From Prosopocoilus inquinatus (taxonomy: Eukaryota; Arthropoda; Insecta; Coleoptera; Lucanidae): a stretch of 64,000 nucleotides of DNA. Numbering within the stretch: position 1 is the stretch's first letter; each line of letters begins with the position of its first letter. A program made the position numbers and the translations under genes. The notes below the pieces were generated by a model. The model did not search any database. It saw nothing but the letters and a program-made list of their open reading frames with translations, and was not told the DNA's origin. The stretch lies in the NCBI GenBank assembly GCA_036172665.1, contig JAYKNF010000058.1, positions 62,001 to 126,000 of the forward strand, read 5' to 3'. Positions 25,018 to 39,311 of this stretch are shown here, in pieces.

Positions 25018-28000
25018 CGTCAAATAACATGTTAGATAAGTAAGGATCGTTTAGATACATCACAGGAACAACGCTAATACGTGTTGTTTCGTTCAAAACT
25101 ATTTCCAGCTTCTACTGCGTCCGAGAACTTTGTATCTCTAATCAGAGTTACTGGAGTCCGTCCAAACGCCAAATAACATGATAGATGAGTAAGGATCGAT
25201 TAGTTACATGACAGGAACAACGCTAATATGTGTTGTTTCGTTTAAAACTATTTCCAGCTGCTGCTGCGTCCGAAAATTTCGTATCTCACATTAGAGTTAC
25301 TGGAGTCCATCGAAACGTCAAATAACATAGTAGCTAAGTAAGGATCGATTAGATACATCACAGGAACAACGCTAATACGTGTTTTTTCGTTCTAAACTAT
25401 TTCCAGCTTCTGCTGCGTCCAAAAACTTTGTATCTCACATCAGAGTTACTGGAATCCATCCAAACGTCAAATAACATAATAGATGAGTAAGGATCGATTA
25501 GATACATCACAGGAACAACGCTAATACGTGTTGTTTCGTTTAAAACTATTTCCAGCTTCTGCTGCGTCCGAAAACGTCGTATCTCACATCAGAGTTACTG
25601 GAGTGCATCGAAACGTCAAATAACATGATAGATGAGTAAGGATCGATTAGATACATCACAGGAACAACGCTAATACGTGTTGTTTCGTTTAAAACTATTT
25701 CTAGCTCCTGCTGCGTCCAAAAACTTCGTATATCACATCAGAGTTACTAGAGTCCATCGAAACGTCAAATAACATGATAGATGAGTAAGGATCGATTAGA
25801 TACATCACAGGCACAACGCTAATGCGTGTTGTTTCATTTAAAACTATTTCCAGCTTCTGCTGCGTCCGATAATTTCGTATCTCACATCAGAGTTACTGGA
25901 GTCCATCCAAACGTCAAATAACATGATAAATGAGTAAGGATCGATTAGATACAGCTCAGGAACAACGCTAATACGTGTTGTTTCGTTTCAAACTATTTCC
26001 AGCTCCTGCTGCGTCCAAAAACGTCGTATCTCACATCAGACTTACTGGAGTCCATCCAAACGTCAAATAACATGATAGATGAGTAAGGATCGATTAGATA
26101 CATCACAGGAACAACGCTAATGCGTGTTGTTTCGTTTAAAACTATTTCCAGCTTCAGCTGCGTCCGAGAACTTCGTATCTCACTTCAGAGTTACTGGAGC
26201 CCATCCAAACGTCAAATAACATGATAGATGAGTAAGGATCGATTAGATACATCACAGGAACAACGCTAATACGTGTTGTTTCGTTTAAAACTATTTCCAG
26301 CTTCAGCTGCGTCCGAGAACTTCGTATCTCACATCAAAGTTACTGGAGTCCATCGAAACGCCAAATAACATGTTAGATGAGTAAGGATCGATTAGATACA
26401 TCACAGGAACAACGCTAATGCGTGTTGTTTCGTTTAAAACTATTTCCAGCTTCTGCTGCGTCCGAAAACGTCGTATCTCACATCAGAGCTACTGGAGTCC
26501 ATCGAAACGACAAATAACATGATAGATGAGTAAGGATTGATTAGATACAGCACAGGAACAACGCTAATACGTGTTGTTTCGTTTAAAACTATTTCCAGCT
26601 CCTGCTGCGTCCAAAAACGTCGTATCTCTCATCAGAGTTACTGGAGTCCGTCCAAACGTCAAATAACATGATAGATGAGTAAGGATCGATTAGTTACATC
26701 ACAGGAACAACGCTAATATGTGTTGTTTCGTTTAAAACTATTTCCAGCTGCTGCTGCGTCCGAAAATTTCGTATCTCACATTAGAGTTACTGGAGTCCAT
26801 CGAAACGTCAAATAACATAGTAGCTAAGTAAGGATCGATTAGATACATCACAGGAACAACGCTAATACGTGTTTTTTCGTTCTAAACTATTTCCAGCTAC
26901 TGCTGCGTCCAAAAACTTTGTATCTCACATCAGAGTTACTGGAGTCCATCCAAACGTCAAATAACATGATAGATGAGTAAGGATCGATTAGATACATCCC
27001 AGGAACAACGCTAATACGTGTTGTTTCGTTTAAAACTATTTCCAGCTTCTGCTGCGTCCGAAAACTTCGTATCTCACATCAGAGTTACTGGAGTGCATCG
27101 AAACGTCAAATAACATGATAGATAAGTAAGGATCGATTAGATACAGCACAGGAACAACGCTAATACGTGTTGTTTCGTTTAAAACTATTTCCAGCTCCTG
27201 CTGCGTCCAAAAACTTTGTATCTCACATCAGACTTACTGGAGTCCATCCAAACGTCAAATAACATGATAGATGAGTAAGGATCGATTAGATACATCACAG
27301 GAACAACGCTAATGCGTGTTGTTTCGTTTAAAACTATTTCCAGCTTCTGCTGCGTCCGAAAATTTCGTTTCTCACATTAGAGTTACTGGAGTCCATCCAA
27401 ACGTCAAATAACATGATAGATGAGTAAGGATCGATTAGATACATCACAGGAACAACGCTAATGCGTGTTGTTTCGTTTAAAACTATTTCCAGCTTCAGCT
27501 GCGTCCGAGAACTTCGTATCTCACTTCAGAGTTACTGGAGCCCATCCAAACGTCAAATAACATGATAGATGAGTAAGGATCGATTAGATACATCACAGGA
27601 ACAACGCTAGTACGTGTTGTTTCGTTTAAAACTATTTCCAGCTTCAGCTGCGTCCGAGAACTTCGTATCTCACATCAAAGTTACTGGAGTCCATCGAAAC
27701 GCCAAATAACATGTTAGATGAGTAAGGATCGATTAGATACATCACAGGAACAACGCTAATGCGTGTTGTTTCGTTTAAAACTATTTCCAGCTTCTGCTGC
27801 GTCCGAAAACATCGTATCTCACATCAGAGCTACTGGAGTCCATCGAAACGACAAATAACATGATAGATGAGTAAGGATTGATTAGATACAGCACAGGAAC
27901 AACGCTAATACGTGTTGTTTCGTTTAAAACTATTTCCAGCTCCTGCTGCGTCCAAAAACGTCGTATCTCTCATCAGAGTTACTGGAGTCCGTCCAAACGT

Positions 28001-28446
28001 CAAATAACATGATAGATGAGTAAGGATCGATTAGTTACATCACAGGAACAACGCTAATATGTGTTGTTTCGTTTAAAACTATTTCCAGCTGCTGCTGCGT
28101 AAGAAAATTTCGTATCTCACATTAGAGTTACTGGAGTCCATCGAAACGTCAAATAACATAGTAGCTAAGTAAGGATCGATTAGATACATCACAGGAACAA
28201 CGCTAATACGTGTCTTTTCGTTCTAAACTATTTCCAGCTACTGCTGCGTCCAAAAACTTTGTATCTCACATCAGAGTTACTGGAGTCCATCCAAACGTCA
28301 AATAACATGATAGATGAGTAAGGATCGATTAGATACATCCCAGGAACAACGCTAATACGTGTTGTTTCGTTTAAAACTATTTCCAGCTTCTGCTGCGTCC
28401 GAAAACGTCGTATCTCACATCAGAGCTACTGGAGTCCATCGAAACG

Positions 28447-30381
28447 CCAAATAAGATGATAGATGAGTAAGGATCGATTAGATACAGCACAGGAACAACG
28501 CTAATACGTGTTGTTTCGTTTAAAACTATTTCTAGCTCCTGCTGCGTCCAAAAACTTTGTATCTCACATCAGACTTACTGGAGTCCATCCAAACGTCAAA
28601 TAACATGTTAGATAAGTAAGGATCGTTTAGATACATCACAGGAACAACGCTAATACGTGTTGTTTCGTTCAAAACTATTTCCAGCTTCTACTGCGTCCGA
28701 GAACTTTGTATCTCTAATCAGAGTTACTGGAGTCCGTCCAAACGTCAAATAACATGATAGATGAGTAAGGATCGATTAGTTACATGACAGGAACAACGCT
28801 AATATGTGTTGTTTCGTTTAAAACTATTTCCAGCTGCTGCTGCGTCCGAAAATTTCGTATCTCACATTAGAGTTACTGGAGTCCATCGAAACGTCAAATA
28901 ACATAGTAGCTAAGTAAGGATCGATTAGATACATCACAGGAACAACGCTAATACGTGTTTTTTCGTTCTAAACTATTTCCAGCTTCTGCTGCGTCCAAAA
29001 ACTTTGTATCTCACATCAGAGTTACTGGAGTCCATCCAAACGTCAACTAACATGATAGATGAGTAAGGATCGATTAGATACATCACAGGAACAACGCTAA
29101 TACGTGTTGTTTCGTTTAAAACTATTTCCAGCTTCTGCTGCGTTCGAAAACGTCGTATCTCACATCAGAGTTACTGGAGTGCATCGAAACGTCAAATAAC
29201 ATGATAGATAAGTAAGGATCGATTAGATACAGCACAGGAACAACGCTAATACGTGTTGTTTCGTTTGAAACTATTTCTAGCTTCAGCTGCGTCCGAGAAC
29301 TTCGTATCTCACATCAAAGTTACTGGAGTCCATCGAAACGCCAAATAACATGATAGATGAGTAAGGATCGATTAGATACATCACAGGAACAACGCTAATG
29401 CGTGTTGTTTCGTTTAAAACTATTTCCAGCTTATGCTGCGTCCGAAGATTTCGTATCTCACATCAGAGATACTGGAGTACATCCAAACGTCAAATAACAT
29501 GATAGATGAGTAAGGATCGATTAGATACATCACAGGAACAACGCTAATACGTGTTGTTTCGTTTAAAACTATTTCCAGCTCCTGCTGCGTCCAAAAACTT
29601 TGTATCTCACATCAGAGTTACTGGAGTCCATCCAAACGTAAAATAACATGATAGATGAGTAAGGATCGATTAGATACATCACAGGAACATCGCTAATGCG
29701 TGTTGTTTCGTTTAAAACTATTTCCAGCTTCTGCTGCGTCCGAAAACATCGTATCTCACATCAGAGTTACTTGAGTCCATCGAAACGTCAAATAACATGT
29801 TAGATAAGTACGGATCGATTAGATACATCACAGGAGCAACGCTAATGCGTGTTGTTTCGTTTAAAACTATTTCCAGCTTATGCTGCGTCCGAAGATATCG
29901 TATCTCACATCAGAGATACTGGAGTCCATCCAAACGTCAAATAACATGACAGATGAGTAAGGATCGATTAGATACATCACAGGAACAACGCTAATGCGTG
30001 TTGTTTCATTTAAAACTATTTCCAGCTTCTGCTGCGTCCGAAAACGTCGTATCTCACATCAGAGCTACTGGAGTCCATCGAAACGCCAAATAACATGATA
30101 GATGAGTAAGGATCGATTAGATACATCACAGGAACAACGCTAATACGTGTTGTTTCATTTAAAACTATTTCCAGCTTCAGCTGCGTCCGAGAACTTCGTA
30201 TCTCACATCAAAGTTACTGTAGTCCATCGAAACGCCAAATAACATGATAGAAGAGTAAGGATCGATTAGATACATCACAGGAACAACGCTAATGCGTGTT
30301 GTTTCGTTTAAAACTATTTCCAGCTTCTGCTGCGTCCGAAAACGTCGTATCTCACATCAGAGCTACTGGAGTCCATCAAAA
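28447..30381 (+). repeat. 13-mer HOR copy H1 (first, ancestral-like)
   Basis: Aligns at offset 1935 with H2. Its first monomer lacks the 2-bp deletion (CTTTGTATC) and carries AAATAAGATG and GATACAGCAC. Later units follow the HOR order: CGTTTAGATAC, CAGCTGCTGCTG, CATAGTAGCTAAG, TTCGTTCTAAAC, GGAGTGCATCG, TTTGAAAC, TTATGCTGCG, GGAACATCGC, GGAGCAACG, then two CATTTAAAAC units and the AGAAGAG unit. It has CATCCAAACGTCAACTAAC, a private change. A near copy at 22.9-24.9 kb belongs to the 5.5-kb duplication. Confidence 0.75.
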
Positions 30382-30528
30382 CGCCAAATAACATGATAGA
30401 TGAGTAAGGATCGATTAGATACAATACAGGAACAGCGCTAATACGTGTTGTTTCGTTTAAAACTATTTCCAGCTCCTGCTGTGTCCAAAAACTGTATCTC
30501 ACATCAGACTTACTGGAGTCCATCCAAA
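30382..30528 (+). repeat. 147-bp monomer, copy 2
   Basis: Same four linked marks as the unit at 24871. It is the first unit of HOR copy H2. Confidence 0.92.
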
Positions 30529-32316
30529 CGTCAAATAACATGTTAGATAAGTAAGGATCGTTTAGATACATCACAGGAACAACGCTAATACGTGTTGTTT
30601 CGTTCAAAACTATTTCCAGCTTCTACTGCGTCCGAGAACTTTGTATCTCTAATCAGAGTTACTGGAGTCCGTCCAAACGCCAAATAACATGATAGATGAG
30701 TAAGGATCGATTAGTTACATGACAGGAACAACGCTAATATGTGTTGTTTCGTTTAAAACTATTTCCAGCTGCTGCTGCGTCCGAAAATTTCGTATCTCAC
30801 ATTAGAGTTACTGGAGTCCATCGAAACGTCAAATAACATAGTAGCTAAGTAAGGATCGATTAGATACATCACAGGAACAACGCTAATACGTGTTTTTTCG
30901 TTCTAAACTATTTCCAGCTTCTGCTGCGTCCAAAAACTTTGTATCTCACATCAGAGTTACTGGAGTCCATCCAAACGTCAAATAACATGATAGATGAGTA
31001 AGGATCGATTAGATACATCACAGGAACAACGCTAATACGTGTTGTTTCGTTTAAAACTATTTCCAGCTTCTGCTGCGTCCGAAAACGTCGTATCTCACAT
31101 CAGAGTTACTGGAGTGCATCGAAACGTCAAATAACATGATAGATAAGTAAGGATCGATTAGATACAGCACAGGAACAACGCTAATACGTGTTGTTTCGTT
31201 TGAAACTATTTCTAGCTTCAGCTGCGTCCGAGAACTTCGTATCTCACATCAAAGTTACTGGAGTCCATCGAAACGCCAAATAACATGATAGATGAGTAAG
31301 GATCGATTAGATACATCACAGGAACAACGCTAATGCGTGTTGTTTCGTTTAAAACTATTTCCAGCTTATGCTGCGTCCGAAGATTTCGTATCTCACATCA
31401 GAGATACTGGAGTACATCCAAACGTCAAATAACATGATAGATGAGTAAGGATCGATTAGATACATCACAGGAACAACGCTAATACGTGTTGTTTCGTTTA
31501 AAACTATTTCCAGCTCCTGCTGCGTCCAAAAACTTTGTATCTCACATCAGAGTTACTGGAGTCCATCCAAACGTAAAATAACATGATAGATGAGTAAGGA
31601 TCGATTAGATACATCACAGGAACATCGCTAATGCGTGTTGTTTCGTTTAAAACTATTTCCAGCTTCTGCTGCGTCCGAAAACATCGTATCTCACATCAGA
31701 GTTACTTGAGTCCATCGAAACGTCAAATAACATGTTAGATAAGTAAGGATCGATTAGATACATCACAGGAGCAACGCTAATGCGTGTTGTTTCGTTTAAA
31801 ACTATTTCCAGCTTATGCTGCGTCCGAAGATATCGTATCTCACATCAGAGATACTGGAGTCCATCCAAACTTCAAATAACATGACAGATGAGTAAGGATC
31901 GATTAGATACATCACAGGAACAACGCTAATGCGTGTTGTTTCATTTAAAACTATTTCCAGCTTCTGCTGCGTCCGAAAACGTCGTATCTCACATCAGAGC
32001 TACTGGAGTCCATCGAAACGCCAAATAACATGATAGATGAGTAAGGATCGATTAGATACATCACAGGAACAACGCTAATACGTGTTGTTTCATTTAAAAC
32101 TATTTCCAGCTTCAGCTGCGTCCGAGAACTTCGTATCTCACATCAAAGTTACTGGAGTCCATCGAAACGCCAAATAACATGATAGAAGAGTAAGGATCGA
32201 TTAGATACATCACAGGAACAACGCTAATGCGTGTTGTTTCGTTTAAAACTATTTCCAGCTTCTGCTGCGTCCGAAAACGTCGTATCTCACATCAGAGCTA
32301 CTGGAGTCCATCGAAA

Positions 32317-32463
32317 CGCCAAATAACATGATAGATGAGTAAGGATCGATTAGATACAATACAGGAACAGCGCTAATACGTGTTGTTTCGTTTAAAACTA
32401 TTTCCAGCTCCTGCTGTGTCCAAAAACTGTATCTCACATCAGACTTACTGGAGTCCATCCAAA
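32317..32463 (+). repeat. 147-bp monomer, copy 3
   Basis: Same marks; 1935 bp after copy 2. First unit of HOR copy H3. Confidence 0.92.
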
Positions 32464-34200
32464 CGTCAAATAACATGTTAGATAAGTAAGGATCGTTTAG
32501 ATACATCACAGGAACAACGCTAATACGTGTTGTTTCGTTCAAAACTATTTCCAGCTTCTACTGCGTCCGAGAACTTTGTATCTCTAATCAGAGTTACTGG
32601 AGTCCGTCCAAACGCCAAATAACATGATAGATGAGTAAGGATCGATTAGTTACATGACAGGAACAACGCTAATATGTGTTGTTTCGTTTAAAACTATTTC
32701 CAGCTGCTGCTGCGTCCGAAAATTTCGTATCTCACATTAGAGTTACTGGAGTCCATCGAAACGTCAAATAACATAGTAGCTAAGTAAGGATCGATTAGAT
32801 ACATCACAGGAACAACGCTAATACGTGTTTTTTCGTTCTAAACTATTTCCAGCTTCTGCTGCGTCCAAAAACTTTGTATCTCACATCAGAATTACTGGAG
32901 TCCATCCAAACGTCAAATAACATGATAGATGAGTAAGGATCGATTAGATACATCACAGGAACAACGCTAATACGTGTTGTTTCGTTTAAAACTATTTCCA
33001 GCTTCTGCTGCGTCCGAAAACGTCGTATCTCACATCAGAGTTACTGGAGTGCATCGAAACGTCAAATAACATGATAGATAAGTAAGGATCGATTAGATAC
33101 AGCACAGGAACAACGCTAATACGTGTTGTTTCGTTTGAAACTATTTCTAGCTTCAGCTGCGTCCGAGAACTTCGTATCTAACATCAAAGTTACTGGAGTC
33201 CATCGAAACGCCAAATAACATGATAGATGAGTAAGGATCGATTAGATACATCACAGGAACAACGCTAATGCGTGTTGTTTCGTTTAAAACTATTTCCAGC
33301 TTATGCTGCGTCCGAAGATTTCGTATCTTACATCAGAGATACTGGAGTACATCCAAACGTCAAATAACATGATAGATGAGTAAGGATCGATTAGATACAT
33401 CACAGGAACAACGCTAATACGTGTTGTTTCGTTTAAAACTATTTCCAGCTCCTGCTGCGTCCAAAAACTTTGTATCTCACATCAGAGTTACTGGAGTCCA
33501 TCCAAACGTAAAATAACATGATAGATGAGTAAGGATCGATTAGATACATCACAGGAACATCGCTAATGCGTGTTGTTTCGTTTAAAACTATTTCCAGCTT
33601 CTGCTGCGTCCGAAAACATCGTATCTCACATCAGAGTTACTTGAGTCCATCGAAACGTCAAATAACATGTTAGATAAGTAAGGATCGATTAGATACATCA
33701 CAGGAGCAACGCTAATGCGTGTTGTTTCGTTTAAAACTATTTCCAGCTTATGCTGCGTCCGAAGATATCGTATCTCACATCAGAGATACTGGAGTCCATC
33801 CAAACGTCAAATAACATGACAGATGAGTAAGGATCGATTAGATACATCACAGGAACAACGCTAATGCGTGTTGTTTCGTTTAAAACTATTTCCAGCTTCT
33901 GCTGCGTCCGAAAACGTCGTATCTCACATCAGAGCTACTGGAGTCCATCGAAACGCCAAATAACATGATAGATGAGTAAGGATCGATTAGATACATCACA
34001 GGAACAACGCTAATACGTGTTGTTTCATTTAAAACTATTTCCAGCTCCTGCTGCGTCCAAAAACTTTGTATCTCACATCAGACTTACTGGAGTCCATCCA
34101 AACGTCAAATAACATGTTAGATAAGTAAGGATCGTTTAGATACATCACAGGAACAACGCTAATACGTGTTGTTTCGTTCAAAACTATTTCCAGCTTCTGC

Positions 34201-37200
34201 TGCGTCCAAAAACTTTGTATCTCACATCAGAGTTACTGGAGTCCATCCAAACGTCAAATAACATGATAGATGAGTAAGGATCGATTAGATACATAACAGG
34301 AACAACGCTAATACGTGTTGTTTCGTTTAAAACTATTTCCAGCTTCTGCTGCGTCCGAAAACGTCGTATCTCACATCAGAGTTACTGGAGTGCATCGAAA
34401 CGTCAAATAACATGATAGAAAAGTAAGGATCGATTAGATATAGCACAGGAACAACGCTAATACGTGTTGTTTCGTTTAAAACTATTTCTAGCTCCTGCTG
34501 CGTCCAAAAACTTTGTATCTCACATCAGACTTACTGGAGTCCAACCAAACGTCAAATAACATGATAGATGAGTAAGGATCGATTAGATACATCACAGGAA
34601 CAACGTTAATGCGTGTTGTTTCGTTTAAAACTATTTCCAGCTTCTGCTGCGTCCGAAAATTTCGTTTCTCACATCAGACTTACTGGAGTCCAACCAAACG
34701 TCAAATAACATGATAGATGAGTAAGGATCGATTAGATACATCACAGGAGCAACGCTAATGCGTGTTGTTTCGTTTAAAACTATTTCCAGCTTATGCTGCG
34801 TCCGAAGATATCGTATCTCACATCAGAGATACTGGAGTCCATCCAAACGTCAAATAACATCACAGATGAGTAAGGATCGATTAGATACATCACAGGAACA
34901 ACGCTAATGCGTGTTGTTTCATTTAAAACTATTTCCAGCTTCTGCTGCGTCCGAAAACGTCGTATCTCACATCAGAGCTACTGGAGTCCATCGAAACGCC
35001 AAATAACATGATAGATGAGTAAGGATCGATTAGATACATCACAGGAACAACGCTAATACGTGTTGTTTCATTTAAAACTATTTCCAGCTTCAGCTGCGTC
35101 CGAGAACTTCGTATCTCACATCAAAGTTACTGGAGTCCATCGAAACGCCAAATAACATGATAGAAGAGTAAGGATCGATTAGATACATCACAGGAACAAC
35201 GCTAATGCGTGTTGTTTCGTTTAAAACTATTTCCAGCTTCTGCTGCGTCCGAAAACGTCGTATCTCACATCAGAGCTACTGGAGTCCATCGAAACGCCAA
35301 ATAACATGATAGATGAGTAAGGATCGATTAGATACAATACAGGAACAGCGCTAATACGTGTTGTTTCGTTTAAAACTATTTCCAGCTCCTGCTGTGTCCA
35401 AAAACTGTATCTCACATCAGACTTACTGGAGTCCATCCAAACGTCAAATAACATGTTAGATAAGTAAGGATCGTTTAGATACATCACAGGAACAACGCTA
35501 ATACGTGTTGTTTCGTTCAAAACTATTTCCAGCTTCTACTGCGTCCGAGAACTTTGTATCTCTAATCAGAGTTACTGGAGTCCGTCCAAACGCCAAATAA
35601 CATGATAGATGAGTAAGGATCGATTAGTTACATGACAGGAACAACGCTAATATGTGTTGTTTCGTTTAAAACTATTTCCAGCTGCTGCTGCGTCCGAAAA
35701 TTTCGTATCTCACATTAGAGTTACTGGAGTCCATCGAAACGTCAAATAACATAGTAGCTAAGTAAGGATCGATTAGATACATCACAGGAACAACGCTAAT
35801 ACGTGTTTTTTCGTTCTAAACTATTTCCAGCTTCTGCTGCGTCCAAAAACTTTGTATCTCACATCAGAGTTACTGGAATCCATCCAAACGTCAAATAACA
35901 TAATAGATGAGTAAGGATCGATTAGATACATCACAGGAACAACGCTAATACGTGTTGTTTCGTTTAAAACTATTTCCAGCTTCTGCTGCGTCCGAAAACG
36001 TCGTATCTCACATCAGAGTTACTGGAGTGCATCGAAACGTCAAATAACATGATAGATGAGTAAGGATCGATTAGATACATCACAGGAACAACGCTAATAC
36101 GTGTTGTTTCGTTTAAAACTATTTCTAGCTCCTGCTGCGTCCAAAAACTTCGTATATCACATCAGAGTTACTAGAGTCCATCGAAACGTCAAATAACATG
36201 ATAGATGAGTAAGGATCGATTAGATACATCACAGGCACAACGCTAATGCGTGTTGTTTCATTTAAAACTATTTCCAGCTTCTGCTGCGTCCGATAATTTC
36301 GTATCTCACATCAGAGTTACTGGAGTCCATCCAAACGTCAAATAACATGATAAATGAGTAAGGATCGATTAGATACAGCTCAGGAACAACGCTAATACGT
36401 GTTGTTTCGTTTAAAACTATTTCCAGCTTCAGCTGCGTCCGAGAACTTCGTATCTCACATCAAAGTTACTGGAGTCCATCGAAACGCCAAATAACATGTT
36501 AGATGAGTAAGGATCGATTAGATACATCACAGGAACAACGCTAATGCGTGTTGTTTCGTTTAAAACTATTTCCAGCTTCTGCTGCGTCCGAAAACGTCGT
36601 ATCTCACATCAGAGCTACTGGAGTCCATCGAAACGACAAATAACATGATAGATGAGTAAGGATTGATTAGATACAGCACAGGAACAACGCTAATACGTGT
36701 TGTTTCGTTTAAAACTATTTCCAGCTCCTGCTGCGTCCAAAAACGTCGTATCTCTCATCAGAGTTACTGGAGTCCGTCCAAACGTCAAATAACATGATAG
36801 ATGAGTAAGGATCGATTAGTTACATCACAGTAACAACGCTAATATGTGTTGTTTCGTTTAAAACTATTTCCAGCTGCTGCTGCGTCCGAAAATTTCGTAT
36901 CTCACATTAGAGTTACTGGAGTCCATCGAAACGTCAAATAACATAGTAGCTAAGTAAGGATCGATTAGATACATCACAGGAACAACGCTAATACGTGTTT
37001 TTTCGTTCTAAACTATTTCCAGCTACTGCTGCGTCCAAAAACTTTGTATCTCACATCAGAGTTACTGGAGTCCATCCAAACGTCAAATAACATGATAGAT
37101 GAGTAAGGATCGATTAGATACATCCCAGGAACAACGCTAATACGTGTTGTTTCGTTTAAAACTATTTCCAGCTTCTGCTGCGTCCGAAAACTTCGTATCT

Positions 37201-37229
37201 CACATCAGAGTTACTGGAGTGCATCGAAA
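34201..37229 (+). repeat. Spacer between HOR pairs 1 and 2, mosaic of other segments
   Basis: About 3.0 kb of satellite outside the HOR order. From about 35.0 to 36.4 kb it matches 24.6-26.0 kb (offset 10424), including GGAATCC (25451/35875) and the AGCTCAGG unit. At about 36410 the match ends in a chimeric unit, and the rest (to 37.2 kb) resembles 26.3-27.1 kb. A private GATATAGCAC occurs near 34437 and CACAGTAACAAC near 36826. Confidence 0.75.
35295..35441 (+). repeat. 147-bp monomer, copy 4
   Basis: Same marks. It lies in spacer material between HOR pairs. Its downstream context (GGAATCCATCC, CATAATAGATG) matches that of the unit at 24871, at offset 10424. Confidence 0.92.
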
Positions 37230-37376
37230 CGTCAAATAACATGATAGATAAGTAAGGATCGATTAGATACAATACAGGAACAGCGCTAATACGTGTTGTT
37301 TCGTTTAAAACTATTTCCAGCTCCTGCTGTGTCCAAAAACTGTATCTCACATCAGACTTACTGGAGTCCATCCAAA
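37230..37376 (+). repeat. 147-bp monomer, copy 5
   Basis: Same marks, but preceded by a GAAAACTTCG...GGAGTGCATCG monomer rather than the GAAAACGTCG...GAGCTACTGG one. It starts with CGTCAAATAACATGATAGATAAG, so its 5' part is from another variant. First unit of H4. Confidence 0.92.
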
Positions 37377-39164
37377 CGTCAAATAACATGTTAGATAAGT
37401 AAGGATCGTTTAGATACATCACAGGAACAACGCTAATACGTGTTGTTTCGTTCAAAACTATTTCCAGCTTCTACTGCGTCCGAGAACTTTGTATCTCTAA
37501 TCAGAGTTACTGGAGTCCGTCCAAACGCCAAATAACATGATAGATGAGTAAGGATCGATTAGTTACATGACAGGAACAACGCTAATATGTGTTGTTTCGT
37601 TTAAAACTATTTCCAGCTGCTGCTGCGTCCGAAAATTTCGTATCTCACATTAGAGTTACTGGAGTCCATCGAAACGTCAAATAACATAGTAGCTAAGTAA
37701 GGATCGATTAGATACATCACAGGAACAACGCTAATACGTGTTTTTTCGTTCTAAACTATTTCCAGCTTCTGCTGCGTCCAAAAACTTTGTATCTCACATC
37801 AGAGTTACTGGAGTCCATCCAAACGTCAAATAACATGATAGATGAGTAAGGATCGATTAGATACATCACAGGAACAACGCTAATACGTGTTGTTTCGTTT
37901 AAAACTATTTCCAGCTTCTGCTGCGTCCGAAAACGTCGTATCTCACATCAGAGTTACTGGAGTGCATCGAAACGTCAAATAACATGATAGATAAGTAAGG
38001 ATCGATTAGATACAGCACAGGAACAACGCTAATACGTGTTGTTTCGTTTGAAACTATTTCTAGCTTCAGCTGCGTCCGAGAACTTCGTATCTCACATCAA
38101 AGTTACTGGAGTCCATCGAAACGCCAAATAACATGATAGATGAGTAAGGATCGATTAGATACATCACAGGAACAACGCTAATGCGTGTTGTTTCGTTTAA
38201 AACTATTTCCAGCTTATGCTGCGTCCGAAGATTTCGTATCTCACATCAGAGATACTGGAGTACATCCAAACGTCAAATAACATGATAGATGAGTAAGGAT
38301 CGATTAGATACATCACAGGAACAACGCTAATACGTGTTGTTTCGTTTAAAACTATTTCCAGCTCCTGCTGCGTCCAAAAACTTTGTATCTCACATCAGAG
38401 TTACTGGAGTCCATCCAAACGTAAAATAACATGATAGATGAGTAAGGATCGATTAGATACATCACAGGAACATCGCTAATGCGTGTTGTTTCGTTTAAAA
38501 CTATTTCCAGCTTCTGCTGCGTCCGAAAACATCGTATCTCACATCAGAGTTACTTGAGTCCATCGAAACGTCAAATAACATGTTAGATAAGTAAGGATCG
38601 ATTAGATACATCACAGGAGCAACGCTAATGCGTGTTGTTTCGTTTAAAACTATTTCCAGCTTATGCTGCGTCCGAAGATATCGTATCTCACATCAGAGAT
38701 ACTGGAGTCCATCCAAACTTCAAATAACATGACAGATGAGTAAGGATCGATTAGATACATCACAGGAACAACGCTAATGCGTGTTGTTTCATTTAAAACT
38801 ATTTCCAGCTTCTGCTGCGTCCGAAAACGTCGTATCTCACATCAGAGCTACTGGAGTCCATCGAAACGCCAAATAACATGATAGATGAGTAAGGATCGAT
38901 TAGATACATCACAGGAACAACGCTAATACGTGTTGTTTCATTTAAAACTATTTCCAGCTTCAGCTGCGTCCGAGAACTTCGTATCTCACATCAAAGTTAC
39001 TGGAGTCCATCGAAACGCCAAATAACATGATAGAAGAGTAAGGATCGATTAGATACATCACAGGAACAACGCTAATGCGTGTTGTTTCGTTTAAAACTAT
39101 TTCCAGCTTCTGCTGCGTCCGAAAACGTCGTATCTCACATCAGAGCTACTGGAGTCCATCGAAA

Positions 39165-39311
39165 CGCCAAATAACATGATAGATGAGTAAGGATCGATTA
39201 GATACAATACAGGAACAGCGCTAATACGTGTTGTTTCGTTTAAAACTATTTCCAGCTCCTGCTGTGTCCAAAAACTGTATCTCACATCAGACTTACTGGA
39301 GTCCATCCAAA
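39165..39311 (+). repeat. 147-bp monomer, copy 6
   Basis: Same marks; 1935 bp after copy 5. First unit of H5. Confidence 0.92.

Larger units (their letters stand above)
20101..31121 (+). repeat. 37-monomer (5511-bp) tandem duplication
   Basis: Copy one, about 20101-25611, is followed directly by copy two, about 25612-31121, at offset 5511 (37 x 149 minus 2, one 147-bp monomer per copy). Paired marks are CATGATAAATG with AGCTCAGG (20409/25920), AAATAAGATG (22940/28451), the 147-bp monomers 24871/30382 and the AGAAGAG unit. Copy one overlaps copy B of the 6.1-kb duplication, so the 5.5-kb event must be the later one or the two are nested. The junction monomer starts at 25614. Confidence 0.88.
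30382..34200 (+). repeat. HOR pair 1 (H2 type A, H3 type B)
   Basis: H2 (30382-32316) is type A: TATCTCACATCAAAG, TATCTCACATCAGAGATAC and CAAACTTCAAATAACATGAC. H3 (from 32317) is type B: TATCTAACATC, TATCTTACATC and CAAACGTCAAATAACATGAC, with its last units replaced by AGCTCCTGCTG and CGTTTAGATAC types. Each full 13-mer is 12 x 149 + 147 = 1935 bp. Confidence 0.85.

Noticed and set aside
24803..25096. 97-codon minus-strand ORFs, ten copies (24803, 30314, 32249, 35227, 37162, 39097, 41926, 43861, 46094, 48029)
   Set aside because: Each coincides with a 147-bp monomer, the only units of that kind, which keeps one frame open across two units. Changes between copies follow the repeat variants rather than coding constraint.
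28078..28110. GCTGCGTAAGAAAATTTCG, a CC to AA change that looked like an insertion boundary
   Set aside because: Length is unchanged at 149 bp and flanks stay in register, so it is a simple double substitution in one monomer.
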